Part shown: positions 15,543-23,159 of the stretch, piece by piece
Numbering within the stretch: position 1 is the first letter of the stretch
How the letters are laid out: each line of letters begins with the position of its first letter
Assembly (NCBI GenBank): GCA_947632355.1
Contig: CANROY010000012.1
Coordinates: 1 to 24,097 of the forward strand
DNA: 24,097 bases
Direction: 5' to 3'
Source: an uncultured Bacilli bacterium
GTDB taxonomy: Bacteria; Bacillota_I; Bacilli_A; RF39; UBA660
Position numbers and translations under genes: made by a program
The notes under the pieces: generated by a model
Told to the model about the DNA's origin: nothing
The model's database searches: none
Seen by the model: only the letters and a program-made list of their open reading frames with translations

Positions 15543-16205
15543 TTAATATACATAACCGTATATATTACCTTTCTCATTTCTTTTTAATTGCATCTTATCT
15601 GCAAAAGATGCTCCTTTGATTTCTCTCAACCAATAGTCTGCATGACGAAATGATTCTACAATAGTATCACTTTTTGCTTTTTCAAAAAATAATCTATTCC
15701 ATTCATTCACTGCATAAACGTCAGTCTCATCAGTCCAAGCAACAGCTGCTTGGGCTCCTTTTTCAACAGTTTTTCCAGGTAAATCTCCATACTTAGAACT
15801 TACGATCCCAGTATAACAACCATAATAAATCGCCATTTTCATTTGACTTGCAGTTCCATTTCCAATAGAACTAACAGCAGTTATTATTTCTCCTGTAGGT
15901 CCTGTTCCACAAAACCAATTAGTATTCATAAGTTGACATCCTTCTCTTCCATGCGTATGTATAACTAAAATTTTATCATTTTGTAAAGAGCTTAAAACTG
16001 TAGAACTTCCCATATTATCAAACCCTTGCACATTATAACCAATACTTCCCATATGTTCTTTTGTATAATCATAAGTCCCTTGTCTGTATTGTAATCCACC
16101 TAGATTTGTTTCATTATAATAATGAACAGTTACATTTCCTGAAGCTGCATATACTAAATTAGGCAATAAAATAATTCCTAAAACTAATAGACATATTTTT
16201 TTCAT
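15543..16205 (-). CDS. Exported caspase-like (clan CD/CHAT-type) cysteine peptidase
   Basis: A 220-residue protein. Residues 1-21 are a signal peptide (LVLGIILLPNLVYAA). The mature part shows the clan CD dyad: DKILVIHTHG (78-86, catalytic His85 followed by Gly) and KMAIYYGCYTG (123-133, catalytic Cys130), then a strand GAQAAVAWTDETDVYAVNEW (150-169), as in CHAT and gingipain-type folds where an Ala-rich strand and a conserved Trp-Thr follow the Cys. Family members cut proteins at specific residues, and here the target should be outside the cell. Cys90 and Cys99 could pair. AAGGA lies about 8 nt before the ATG. It is 17 nt after the lipoprotein gene and 28 nt before the PepSY-like gene. The substrate is unknown. 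Confidence 0.8.
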   Translation of the reverse strand: MKKICLLVLGIILLPNLVYAASGNVTVHYYNETNLGGLQYRQGTYDYTKEHMGSIGYNVQGFDNMGSSTVLSSLQNDKILVIHTHGREGCQLMNTNWFCGTGPTGEIITAVSSIGNGTASQMKMAIYYGCYTGIVSSKYGDLPGKTVEKGAQAAVAWTDETDVYAVNEWNRLFFEKAKSDTIVESFRHADYWLREIKGASFADKMQLKRNEKGNIYGYVY

Positions 16206-16222
16206 TTTTCATTCCTTCTTTC

Positions 16223-16660
16223 TTAAATACTACAATATTCGATTAATTTTTCATCATTTCCTATATAAATATTTTTAATTCCACCATTATCCTCTAAACT
16301 ATCGCAAATAACTAAAATAAAATCTTGATTAGATAATTTTTTGTCGTTATTCTTTGCAGTGTATTTAAAAGCAACAGAGCCACCATCATTTAATGCGTGT
16401 GTAACTTCCATTTGTGTATAAATATCTTCTAAAGTAATAATCTTCTTTTCAAGTGCTTCACCTAATGAAATTTTATTCTTTTTATCTACTTGATACTCAA
16501 TGTTTGTAAACATAGAATAAACCTTTTCTTTTTCACTATAAGCATAAATTTCCATCAAACTATTATTTAATACTTGTCCAGAAATGTTTATTTTATATTT
16601 TGAATTTCCGCATCCCGTTAGTAATAGAATTATAAGAGGAATCACAATATACTTTTTTAT
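16223..16660 (-). CDS. NDGG/LEDI-type lipoprotein, apparently with an ATA start codon
   Basis: The protein is about 145 residues and paralogous to the C-terminal half of the 200-aa protein at 14100-14702. A lipobox LLLTGC predicts lipidation. The reading frame from ATA 16660 gives (I/M)KKYIVIPLIILLLTGC, a normal lipoprotein signal, and GGAGGTG (16667-16673) lies 6 nt before that ATA. The first conventional start is GTG at 16645, which would remove both lysines and sits 21 nt from the ribosome binding site. No in-frame ATG lies between. ATG has probably mutated to ATA, which would lower or abolish expression unless AUA is used. The body (ISLGEALEKKIITLEDIYTQ, then ALNDGGSVAFKY) is intact. It is in the same row as the peptidase. 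Confidence 0.72.
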   Translation of the reverse strand: MKKYIVIPLIILLLTGCGNSKYKINISGQVLNNSLMEIYAYSEKEKVYSMFTNIEYQVDKKNKISLGEALEKKIITLEDIYTQMEVTHALNDGGSVAFKYTAKNNDKKLSNQDFILVICDSLEDNGGIKNIYIGNDEKLIEYCSI

Positions 16661-16843
16661 TTATAACACCTCCTTTTTTTAATAGTAGTTTTTAAACTTG
16701 CATACTAGAGTAAATAACTCATATTACTTTTTTAAATAGTATATTACAGCATTTTAAGAATAAAAAACTTTCCTCATTGTTATTTTTCTCTTTTCTTGAT
16801 TAAAAAATATTTTTTACTGTTTTTTTACCACCTCATTTTTTTA

Positions 16844-16862
16844 TAAAACCTGCAGGATTTTA
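16844..16862 (-). terminator. Weak terminator-like hairpin
   Basis: TAAAACC and GGATTTTA pair around TGCA with one bulged A, just after the stop of the GMGG-family gene. The U-tract is short. The rest of 16674-16893 shows no gene. Confidence 0.35.
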
Positions 16863-16893
16863 TCTATATCAACTTAAATTGATACCACAATAA

Positions 16894-17613
16894 CTAAACA
16901 CTTATATAAACGCCACCCATTCCATCAAATTTATTGCTCATATTATTATAAAAACTAAATACTTTACCATATCCGCTTTTACTAATTGTATAATATTTAC
17001 TATTTGCTAAACTAATGTTGCTAGTAGCGTGCTGATAACTTGCATAAATAGTACCACCTAAAGTTGTATTAAATGATTGAGATACAATTATATCACTTCC
17101 ACTACTTGGTAGTTTTATTGAAACGCCAAAGCCATTACTGAATTTTTGAATTTCATTTGAATCATAACTACCATCACTATAAGAAAGTCTTGTAATAATA
17201 GTTCCTACTTCTTCTACACCTTCTAAATAAGCACCTATAAGGTCATAACTTTTAATAGTAGGTTTCCCTTTCCATTTTAATACGACTGAAACTTTAGCAA
17301 TTGGTGAAACAATGGATGTAGAAATTTTCAATTGTTTTGCAGAAGTTTCATGTAATGTCGATAATGGATTTATAAAATTTAAGTATTTTGTTTGTACATT
17401 TTCTACTTTCATTTCATTTTCTCTATAAGAATTAAATTCCTCTTGAGTTACTAATTCTTGATAACCATCATAAAACATTGCTGTAAAGTAATCATATTGT
17501 TCTTTTGTAAAGGATACATTGTTATCATTAATATAATAACTTTGTTCTTCAGCATAAGTCTGAATACATATTACACTAACAAATAATATAAATATTTTTA
17601 AAATATTTTTCAT
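16894..17613 (-). CDS. Exported GMGG-family protein of unknown function
   Basis: A 239-residue protein with signal peptide MKNILKIFILFVSVICIQTYA and no other membrane segment. After a helical start (FTKEQYDYFTAMFYDGYQEL) come alternating hydrophobic, Ser- and Gly-rich stretches typical of an all-beta domain, ending in SNKFDGMGGVYISV. Such a fold suits a surface-binding or pore-forming role, but no family is recognised and the function is not claimed. ATG 17613 is chosen because GAGGTG lies 6 nt upstream; the longer frame to 17637 has no support. A decayed paralogue lies at 13631-13774. The gene follows the XRE regulator and precedes the lipoprotein. Confidence 0.75.
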   Translation of the reverse strand: MKNILKIFILFVSVICIQTYAEEQSYYINDNNVSFTKEQYDYFTAMFYDGYQELVTQEEFNSYRENEMKVENVQTKYLNFINPLSTLHETSAKQLKISTSIVSPIAKVSVVLKWKGKPTIKSYDLIGAYLEGVEEVGTIITRLSYSDGSYDSNEIQKFSNGFGVSIKLPSSGSDIIVSQSFNTTLGGTIYASYQHATSNISLANSKYYTISKSGYGKVFSFYNNMSNKFDGMGGVYISV

Positions 17614-17664
17614 ATTTACACCTCTTTCTAAAACCAAAATAACACAATTACCATTTTTTGAAAA

Positions 17665-17691
17665 ACAAATGTTATTTGTATTTGTATTTTG
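17665..17691. repeat. ACAAAT/ATTTGT repeats upstream of the GMGG-family gene
   Basis: ACAAAT, GTT, ATTTGT, ATTTGT, ATTTTG follow each other between the XRE gene and the exported-protein gene. One inverted and one direct repeat of the same hexamer would suit a dimeric regulator. The neighbouring XRE protein is the obvious candidate, by inference. Confidence 0.4.
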
Positions 17692-17720
17692 TTAAAGAAG
17701 AAAACATAAAAAAAGAAATA

Positions 17721-18773
17721 TTATTTTAAATACTTCTTAATATAATTTTCTATAAAATAATCAATTAATTGTTTATCTTTTTCATTCAAATTTTCTTTAC
17801 TATTAAATTGTTTTTGTAATTCATTTTTTGAATTTAATTCTTGAAAATATATTGTGTCATCTAACAAATAATAATTCCATTCTTTTATAATTTCATTTTT
17901 CATTTCTGTTACTAAAAATTGATTTGAATCTACTATATACCAAATAGATATTTTTGAATTATTGTCTTTTAATACCAATTCATAATTACCATCTCTATTT
18001 TCAAAATCTGAAATTATTTTTTGTGGAACAGTTGTTTTCTTCAATTGAGTAGATTCTTCTTCTAATATTTTATCATCTTGGTTAAAAAATAATTGATTAT
18101 TTTCAAAATCTTTATTTAATACTAATTTAACATCATAAAAATTATTATTAGTATCAATAATATTTAAATGTAGATTATTGATTATATCATTTAATGATTT
18201 ATATGATAGATATTCATTATAGCCATTTCTATCTTTAAAATTAATATTATTATCTTCTGTTGTATATATTTCATTATCTTTATATAATAATGTAACTTCT
18301 ATGACATTTAGATCTTTAACAATTAATTGAAAATAAATGTTATCTTTTGAGGCTATCATTAATCCATCAACATTTATTACTTCTTCATTAGAAGATATTT
18401 GATAAACTTTTATAGATTTATAAGAATTAATAAAATAGTAAATTAAAAAAATGCAAATTATTAATATGATAATAAAAGAGAAAGATAAAAAAGTTTTTTT
18501 TAATTTTTGATGCTCATTTTTAACTATATTATAAATAACTTCTCTTTTCTGTAGATTGTCATTTATTCTTTCTCCTGCATATAGATCTTCGATATTAACG
18601 TTAAATAAATCTGATAATAATTTTAATTTTTCAATATCTGGTATTGATTTACCATTCTCCCATGAAGATATCGCTTGTTGTGTAATATATATTTTTTGAG
18701 CTAACTCTAATTGATTCCATCCTTTTTCTTCTCTTAAACTTTTAATAAATTTTCCAATTTTATTTGCATTCAT
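17721..18773 (-). CDS. Membrane-bound XRE-family transcriptional regulator
   Basis: A 350-residue protein with three parts. Residues 6-62 are a Cro/C1-type helix-turn-helix (LREEKGWNQLELAQKIYITQ, then QAISSWENGKSIPDIEKL). Residues 94-116 are a single membrane segment. Residues 117-350 form an Asn-, Asp- and Lys-rich domain that should lie outside the cell and could sense a signal. This is a one-component signalling design: external input, cytoplasmic DNA binding. GAGGT lies 6 nt before the ATG. It is upstream of and in line with the exported-protein genes, so it probably controls them. TTGACT (18845-18850) may be its -35 element. The ligand is unknown. Confidence 0.88.
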   Translation of the reverse strand: MNANKIGKFIKSLREEKGWNQLELAQKIYITQQAISSWENGKSIPDIEKLKLLSDLFNVNIEDLYAGERINDNLQKREVIYNIVKNEHQKLKKTFLSFSFIIILIICIFLIYYFINSYKSIKVYQISSNEEVINVDGLMIASKDNIYFQLIVKDLNVIEVTLLYKDNEIYTTEDNNINFKDRNGYNEYLSYKSLNDIINNLHLNIIDTNNNFYDVKLVLNKDFENNQLFFNQDDKILEEESTQLKKTTVPQKIISDFENRDGNYELVLKDNNSKISIWYIVDSNQFLVTEMKNEIIKEWNYYLLDDTIYFQELNSKNELQKQFNSKENLNEKDKQLIDYFIENYIKKYLK

Positions 18774-18865
18774 AATACTACCTCATGAAACTATTTCTAA
18801 TTATTAATTATTAGTATTTTTAAATATTTTTAATTATTTTAGGTAGTCAAGGTTAAAAATCTACC

Positions 18866-18900
18866 TTTCCCTCATTGGACAATTTTCAATGATTGGGAAA
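18866..18900. repeat. Hairpin between ttcA-like and XRE genes
   Basis: TTTCCCTCATTG (18866-18877) pairs with CAATGA and GGGAAA (18887-18892, 18895-18900) around a 9-nt loop with a two-base bulge. T residues follow on the plus strand. It could end transcription from either side, but it lacks a clear U-tract on the minus strand, where it would be needed. Confidence 0.5.
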
Positions 18901-18965
18901 TTTTTATTTTCTTTCATTTTTTTCCTATATCTTAAATTCATTTTAGCACACGTATTATGTGTGTT

Positions 18966-19802
18966 TCAAGAATCTTCTTTATCATATTCTTCTAAAAAAC
19001 TATGTCTTTCACCATCTTTTCGATAACCAAGTACACAATTCATATTAATATTGCTCATACTTTTAAAAATATTATCATCAATATCTTTTCCTTCTTGACG
19101 TAAAGTATTGATTAATTTTTTCATTTCCAATCTTTTACTTGTTCCATCATCGTTTATAGAACAACTTTCTGTAAAACGACAAGCACAATTAATAAACTTT
19201 AAATCATTATGCTTTGCCCAAGATAAAATAGCACTTTCCTTTACTAAATACATAGGTCGAATGAGTTCTAAACCTTTAAAATTATCACTAACTAACTTTG
19301 GTAGCATTGTTTTTATTTCAGCACCGTAAAACATAGAAAGAAGTGTTGTTTCAATGACATCATCAAAGTGATGCCCTAAAGCAATTTTATTACAACCTAA
19401 TTCTTGGGCTTTATTATAAAGATGCCCTCTGCGCATTCTAGCACACAAATAGCAAGGATTTCCTTCTGTTAGTGAACTTACAACATCAAAAATATCGGTT
19501 TCAAATAGTTCTATGGGAACATGTAAAAGTTTCGCATTTTCTAAAATACGTTTTTTATTTTCTTCGTTGTAACCTGGATTCATGACAACAAAATGGGCAT
19601 CAAAATGAATCTTACCGTGTTTTTTTAATTCCTGCATACATTTAGCAAGCAAGAAGGAATCTTTTCCACCACTTATACAAACCATAATTTTATCATTTTC
19701 TTCGATAAGTTCATAATCTTTTACAGCTTTAATAAAACGACTCCAAATCTCTTTACGATAAGTTTTAATAATACTTCTTTCAATTTCTTGATACTTTTCC
19801 AT
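18966..19802 (-). CDS. TtcA-family tRNA thiolation enzyme (PP-loop ATPase)
   Basis: A 278-residue protein. The PP-loop SGGKDS (44-49) binds ATP to adenylate the target base. Cys117 and Cys120 (NPCYLCARMRRG) are the pair that coordinates the iron-sulfur cluster in TtcA; more Cys follow at 206, 208 and 214 (NCACRFTESC). GHHFDDVIETTLLSMFYG is the second family motif. TtcA makes 2-thiocytidine at tRNA position 32, but relatives thiolate other bases, so the exact product is not certain. The ribosome binding site is weak (GAAGTGA). It lies 24 nt after ogt on the same strand. Confidence 0.85.
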   Translation of the reverse strand: MEKYQEIERSIIKTYRKEIWSRFIKAVKDYELIEENDKIMVCISGGKDSFLLAKCMQELKKHGKIHFDAHFVVMNPGYNEENKKRILENAKLLHVPIELFETDIFDVVSSLTEGNPCYLCARMRRGHLYNKAQELGCNKIALGHHFDDVIETTLLSMFYGAEIKTMLPKLVSDNFKGLELIRPMYLVKESAILSWAKHNDLKFINCACRFTESCSINDDGTSKRLEMKKLINTLRQEGKDIDDNIFKSMSNINMNCVLGYRKDGERHSFLEEYDKEDS

Positions 19803-19826
19803 AAAGTCACTTCTTTTCTGATGGTT

Positions 19827-20339
19827 TTATTCTATCACATTTTTTACTCTTTGTTTATAAGAATAGTCTTCGACTGCTACTCCTTCTAATTCTAATAACG
19901 TTATTTTCTTTTCAATACCAAGACCATAGCCAACTAAATTCTTGTTTTGTCCAACGACTCGGTGGCAAGGAATTATAATAGGAATGGGATTGTTGTGAAT
20001 CGCTTGACCTACAGCTTGAGCATAATTAGAAGTTTTCTTTCTTTTATTTGCCACTTTCATAGCAATATCTTTATACGTCCAAACAGTACCATAAGGAATT
20101 CCTTCTACATAATGCCATACTTCTTTTTGAAAAGGTGTTCCTATTAATTTTATAGGAATTTTTTCGGTTGGAATACTTTTTTTAAAATACGCAGTTAACC
20201 AATGCTTTGTTTTGGTTAAGACTTCGACTTCTTTTTCTTCTCCATCTTCAGGTTTTGTTAGGGAAATCCCTGTTAGAAAACTTCCATCACTTTCTAAATA
20301 AAGAAGTCCTATTGTAGAAGCATAAGAAACATAAAACAC
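19827..20339 (-). CDS. ogt: Methylated-DNA-protein cysteine methyltransferase
   Basis: A 170-residue suicide repair protein that moves the alkyl group from O6-alkylguanine in DNA to its own cysteine. Motifs are TPFQKEVWHYVEGIPYGTVW, TYKDIA, AQAVGQAIHNNP and the active-site PCHRVVG (Cys near residue 125). GTG 20339 is chosen over ATG 20378: AGGTG lies 7 nt before it, and the domain starts as usual for the family (STIGLLYLESDGSFLTGISL) within ten residues. The longer frame adds MKFFSYEESRCFF, translated from a hairpin at the end of nrdG. It lies between nrdG and the ttcA-like gene. Confidence 0.92.
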   Translation of the reverse strand: MFYVSYASTIGLLYLESDGSFLTGISLTKPEDGEEKEVEVLTKTKHWLTAYFKKSIPTEKIPIKLIGTPFQKEVWHYVEGIPYGTVWTYKDIAMKVANKRKKTSNYAQAVGQAIHNNPIPIIIPCHRVVGQNKNLVGYGLGIEKKITLLELEGVAVEDYSYKQRVKNVIE

Positions 20340-20365
20340 AAAAAAACACCTACTTTCTTCATAGG

Positions 20366-20396
20366 AAAAGAACTTCATACGGTTTGAAGTTCTTTT
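20366..20396 (-). terminator. Hairpin over the nrdG stop codon
   Basis: A perfect 12-bp stem (20366-20377 with 20385-20396) and 7-nt loop contain the end of nrdG. On the minus strand the stem ends in TTTT and then CC, so it is probably a leaky terminator or an mRNA-stabilising hairpin that lowers transcription of ogt and the ttcA-like gene. Confidence 0.55.
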
Positions 20397-20884
20397 TCAT
20401 ATAAAACGACTTTGTTGGCTTTTAAACTTTTTGCGACATCAATTACTCTTTGATTGGATGAACCTCTCCAATCTAACGTTGGATTATGTAGTTCATCTAC
20501 GTATTGACCATCCACTAAAACATCCACATACTTTAAGACTTCCTTATCTTTTAAATCACGGTCGAATAGAAAGCCGCTCCATACCCATAATGTTTTTTCA
20601 GGGTACTTCTCTTTAAAAGCACGAGCAAGTTTTAACGTTCCTTCTATATTATTAGGATGCATTGGTTCTCCTCCAAGTATAGATAAACCAACAATATAGT
20701 CTTTACTGCATAAATCTAAGATATGCGAAATGGTTTCATCCGTAAATTCACGTCCTCCATTAAAATCGTGGGTTTCTGGATTAAAACAATTTTTACAATG
20801 AAAGGCACAGCCTTGCATAAAGATAGAAACACGTACCCCTGGACCATTGGAAATATCCATCTTTCTTATTTTATTATAACGCAT
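20375..20884 (-). CDS. nrdG: Anaerobic ribonucleotide reductase activating protein
   Basis: A 169-residue radical-SAM enzyme. Cys26, Cys30 and Cys33 (GCAFHCKNC) hold the [4Fe-4S] cluster in the expected Cx3Cx2C arrangement. DISNGPGVRVSIFMQGC precedes it, and GLSILGGEPM is the SAM-binding GGE motif. It uses SAM to make the glycyl radical on NrdD. GAGGAA lies about 7 nt before the ATG, overlapping the end of nrdD; the gap between the genes is 2 bp, so both are translated together. Confidence 0.95.
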   Translation of the reverse strand: MRYNKIRKMDISNGPGVRVSIFMQGCAFHCKNCFNPETHDFNGGREFTDETISHILDLCSKDYIVGLSILGGEPMHPNNIEGTLKLARAFKEKYPEKTLWVWSGFLFDRDLKDKEVLKYVDVLVDGQYVDELHNPTLDWRGSSNQRVIDVAKSLKANKVVLYEKELQTV

Positions 20885-20886
20885 AC

Positions 20887-23046
20887 TTATTCCTCATCAT
20901 CTTTATTATCAATATGAATAACTCTTTCTTTAATTTCTTGGGTTCTTCCTTTATTCCAGAAGTTTGCTCCAATATAACCACAAGTACGTCTTGCCACATT
21001 CATTTTATCGTGGTCTCTATTTCCACAATTTGGACAATACCATTCAAGATTATCGTCAATTAGAATTTCTCCAGTATAGCCACATTCGTGACAATAATCA
21101 CTCTTCGTATTTAATTCCGCATACATAATGTTATCATAAATAAATTTAATGACTTCAATAACGGCATCTATGTTATTGGTTAAGTTTGGTGTTTCAATAT
21201 AAGAAATGGCTCCCCCTGGACTTAAGTTTTGGAATTCACTTTCTAATTTTAATTTGGTGAAAGCATCAATTTCTTCAAAAACAGGTACGTGATAACTATT
21301 CGTAATATAATCACGATCAGTAATGCCTTTAATAACACCAAAACGTTCTCTTAAAGCTTTGGCAAATTTATACGTTGTTGATTCAATAGGTGTTCCATAA
21401 ACACTGTAATCGATATCCTCTTCGGCTTTCCATTTGTTACAAGCATCGTTTAAATGACGCATGACTTCTAAACCAAATTCTTTTCCTTCCCCATTATCGG
21501 TATGACTATGTCCGGTCATAAATTTAACACATTCATAAAGACCTGCATATCCTAGAGAAATTGTTGAATAGCCATGATGTAATAAATCGTGGATTGATTC
21601 TCCTTTTTTCAAACGAGCAAGTGCTCCATATTGCCATAGAATTGGTGCTACATCACTTGTTGCTTTCGAAAGTCTTTTATGACGTACTTGTAAAGCACGG
21701 TGACAAAGTTCTAGTCTTTCATCCATGATTTTCCAGAATAGGTCTTTATCTTTATCACTGGTTAAGGCAACATCAACTAAGTTAATGGTAACAACCCCTT
21801 GGTTGAAACGTCCATAGTATTTTGGTTTACCATTTTCATCAACATATGGTGTTAAGAAACTTCTACATCCCATACAAGGGTAGCAATTTCCATTACCATT
21901 TTTATCAATCTTTAATTGTTTCATAACTTTTTCAGAAATATAGTCCGGTACCATTCTTTTGGCAGTACATTTAGCAGCAAGTTCTGTTAAATACCAATAT
22001 TTACTATCTTCATGAATATTGTCTTCTTCTAGTACATAAAGAAGTTTTGGGAATGCTGGTGTAATAAAGACTCCTTTTTCGTTTTTCATTCCTTCAATTC
22101 TTTGTTTTAAAACTTCTTCTATCACCATCGCAAGTTCTTCTTTGTATTCTTCGGTTTCACCTAAATACATACAAACACTTAAGAATGGTGCTTGACCATT
22201 GGTTGTGGTCATAGAGTTAATTTGATATTGGAAGGTTTGAACACCATCTTTTATTTCTCTTGCTAAATCTTCTTTCGCATATTTTTCGCAATCTTCTTTG
22301 GAAAATTTACGATCTTTATATTTTTGTAAGTATTTTTCATAACTTGCACGAACAAATGGTGCTAAATGGGTTAATGTAATGGTACATCCACCATATTGAC
22401 TAGAGTTAACAGCTGTAATTAATTGGGTTGCTATGGTCATAGCAGTTAAGAAACGATGTGGTTTTTCAATCATAACACCATTAATATTCGTTCCATTTTG
22501 TAACATATCTTCTAAATTAATTAAATCACAGTTATGTAAAGCATTTTGGGCAAAATAATCGGCATCGTGAAAATGAATAATTCCTTCATCGTGAGCACGA
22601 ACAATATCTTCAGGAAGTAAAAATCTTCTTGTAATATCGGTACTGGTAATACCCGCTAAATAATCTCTTTGAGTTGTAACCACTTTTGCATTTTTATTTG
22701 AGTTTTCAGTATTCCAATATTCATTTTCGCCATCAATTAATTCTTTTATAGCTAAATCGGTGGTATTACTTTTTCTTACTAATTCTCTTGTATAACGATA
22801 CGTAATGTATTTTTTCGCAAGTTCATATTTTCCAATCGACATTAATTTTTTTTCAATAATATCTTGAATGTCTTCTACAAGCATTCTTTTCTTACCCAAG
22901 CCTTCAATATACTTAATAATATTACGTATTTGCGTGGAACTCGCTTGGTCTTCTTCCTCTACCTCCATATTGGCTTTTAAAATAGCATTTTCAATTTTTT
23001 CTGGACTATAATCAACCATATGCCCGTCTCTTTTAATTATTTTCAT
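20887..23046 (-). CDS. nrdD: Class III anaerobic ribonucleoside-triphosphate reductase
   Basis: A 719-residue enzyme of normal length that makes deoxynucleotides without oxygen. The N-terminal 90 residues form an ATP-cone (KIIKRDGHMVDYSPEKIENA). The catalytic barrel follows, with GGCTITLTH and CYPCMGCRSFL. Near the end are two Cys pairs (CHECGYTGE and CPNCGNRD) for a structural zinc, then RRTCGYIGANFW; Gly690 carries the radical. Pairing with nrdG is standard. Its promoter and probable regulator site lie in the divergent interval at 23047-23159. Confidence 0.97.
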   Translation of the reverse strand: MKIIKRDGHMVDYSPEKIENAILKANMEVEEEDQASSTQIRNIIKYIEGLGKKRMLVEDIQDIIEKKLMSIGKYELAKKYITYRYTRELVRKSNTTDLAIKELIDGENEYWNTENSNKNAKVVTTQRDYLAGITSTDITRRFLLPEDIVRAHDEGIIHFHDADYFAQNALHNCDLINLEDMLQNGTNINGVMIEKPHRFLTAMTIATQLITAVNSSQYGGCTITLTHLAPFVRASYEKYLQKYKDRKFSKEDCEKYAKEDLAREIKDGVQTFQYQINSMTTTNGQAPFLSVCMYLGETEEYKEELAMVIEEVLKQRIEGMKNEKGVFITPAFPKLLYVLEEDNIHEDSKYWYLTELAAKCTAKRMVPDYISEKVMKQLKIDKNGNGNCYPCMGCRSFLTPYVDENGKPKYYGRFNQGVVTINLVDVALTSDKDKDLFWKIMDERLELCHRALQVRHKRLSKATSDVAPILWQYGALARLKKGESIHDLLHHGYSTISLGYAGLYECVKFMTGHSHTDNGEGKEFGLEVMRHLNDACNKWKAEEDIDYSVYGTPIESTTYKFAKALRERFGVIKGITDRDYITNSYHVPVFEEIDAFTKLKLESEFQNLSPGGAISYIETPNLTNNIDAVIEVIKFIYDNIMYAELNTKSDYCHECGYTGEILIDDNLEWYCPNCGNRDHDKMNVARRTCGYIGANFWNKGRTQEIKERVIHIDNKDDEE

Positions 23047-23076
23047 AACTACTTACACTCCCTCTACCTTAATCAA

Positions 23077-23082
23077 AGTATA
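23077..23082 (-). promoter_or_regulatory. -10 element of the nrdDG promoter
   Basis: TATACT on the minus strand, with a start expected near 23070. The -35 position (TTTAGT or ATTTAG) matches poorly, as expected for an activator-dependent promoter. The palindrome at 23102-23123 is centred about 42 bp upstream of the predicted start. Confidence 0.55.
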
Positions 23083-23101
23083 GCACCATTCAAAATAAAC
23101 T

Positions 23102-23123
23102 AAATGTTGCACTTGCAACATTT
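23102..23123. promoter_or_regulatory. Palindromic Crp/Fnr-type binding site
   Basis: Two perfect 10-bp arms, AAATGTTGCA (23102-23111) and TGCAACATTT (23114-23123), with a 2-bp centre. Two-fold symmetry, 22-bp length and position between the regulator gene and nrdD are those of Crp/Fnr-family operators. The centre is about -42 for nrdD, and the right half overlaps the regulator's own -35 hexamer. Confidence 0.75.
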
Positions 23124-23141
23124 TACATTTTTTTATATAAT
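23113..23141 (+). promoter_or_regulatory. Promoter of the Crp/Fnr-family gene
   Basis: TTGCAA (23113-23118) and TATAAT (23136-23141) with a 17-bp spacer. The -35 hexamer is part of the palindrome, so binding there would block the promoter. Confidence 0.65.
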
Positions 23142-23159
23142 TCAATTGTGAGGTGTAAG

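Noticed and set aside
15515..15577. Upstream start for the PepSY-like protein.
   Set aside because: It would overlap the peptidase gene, lacks a ribosome binding site and would bury the signal peptide.
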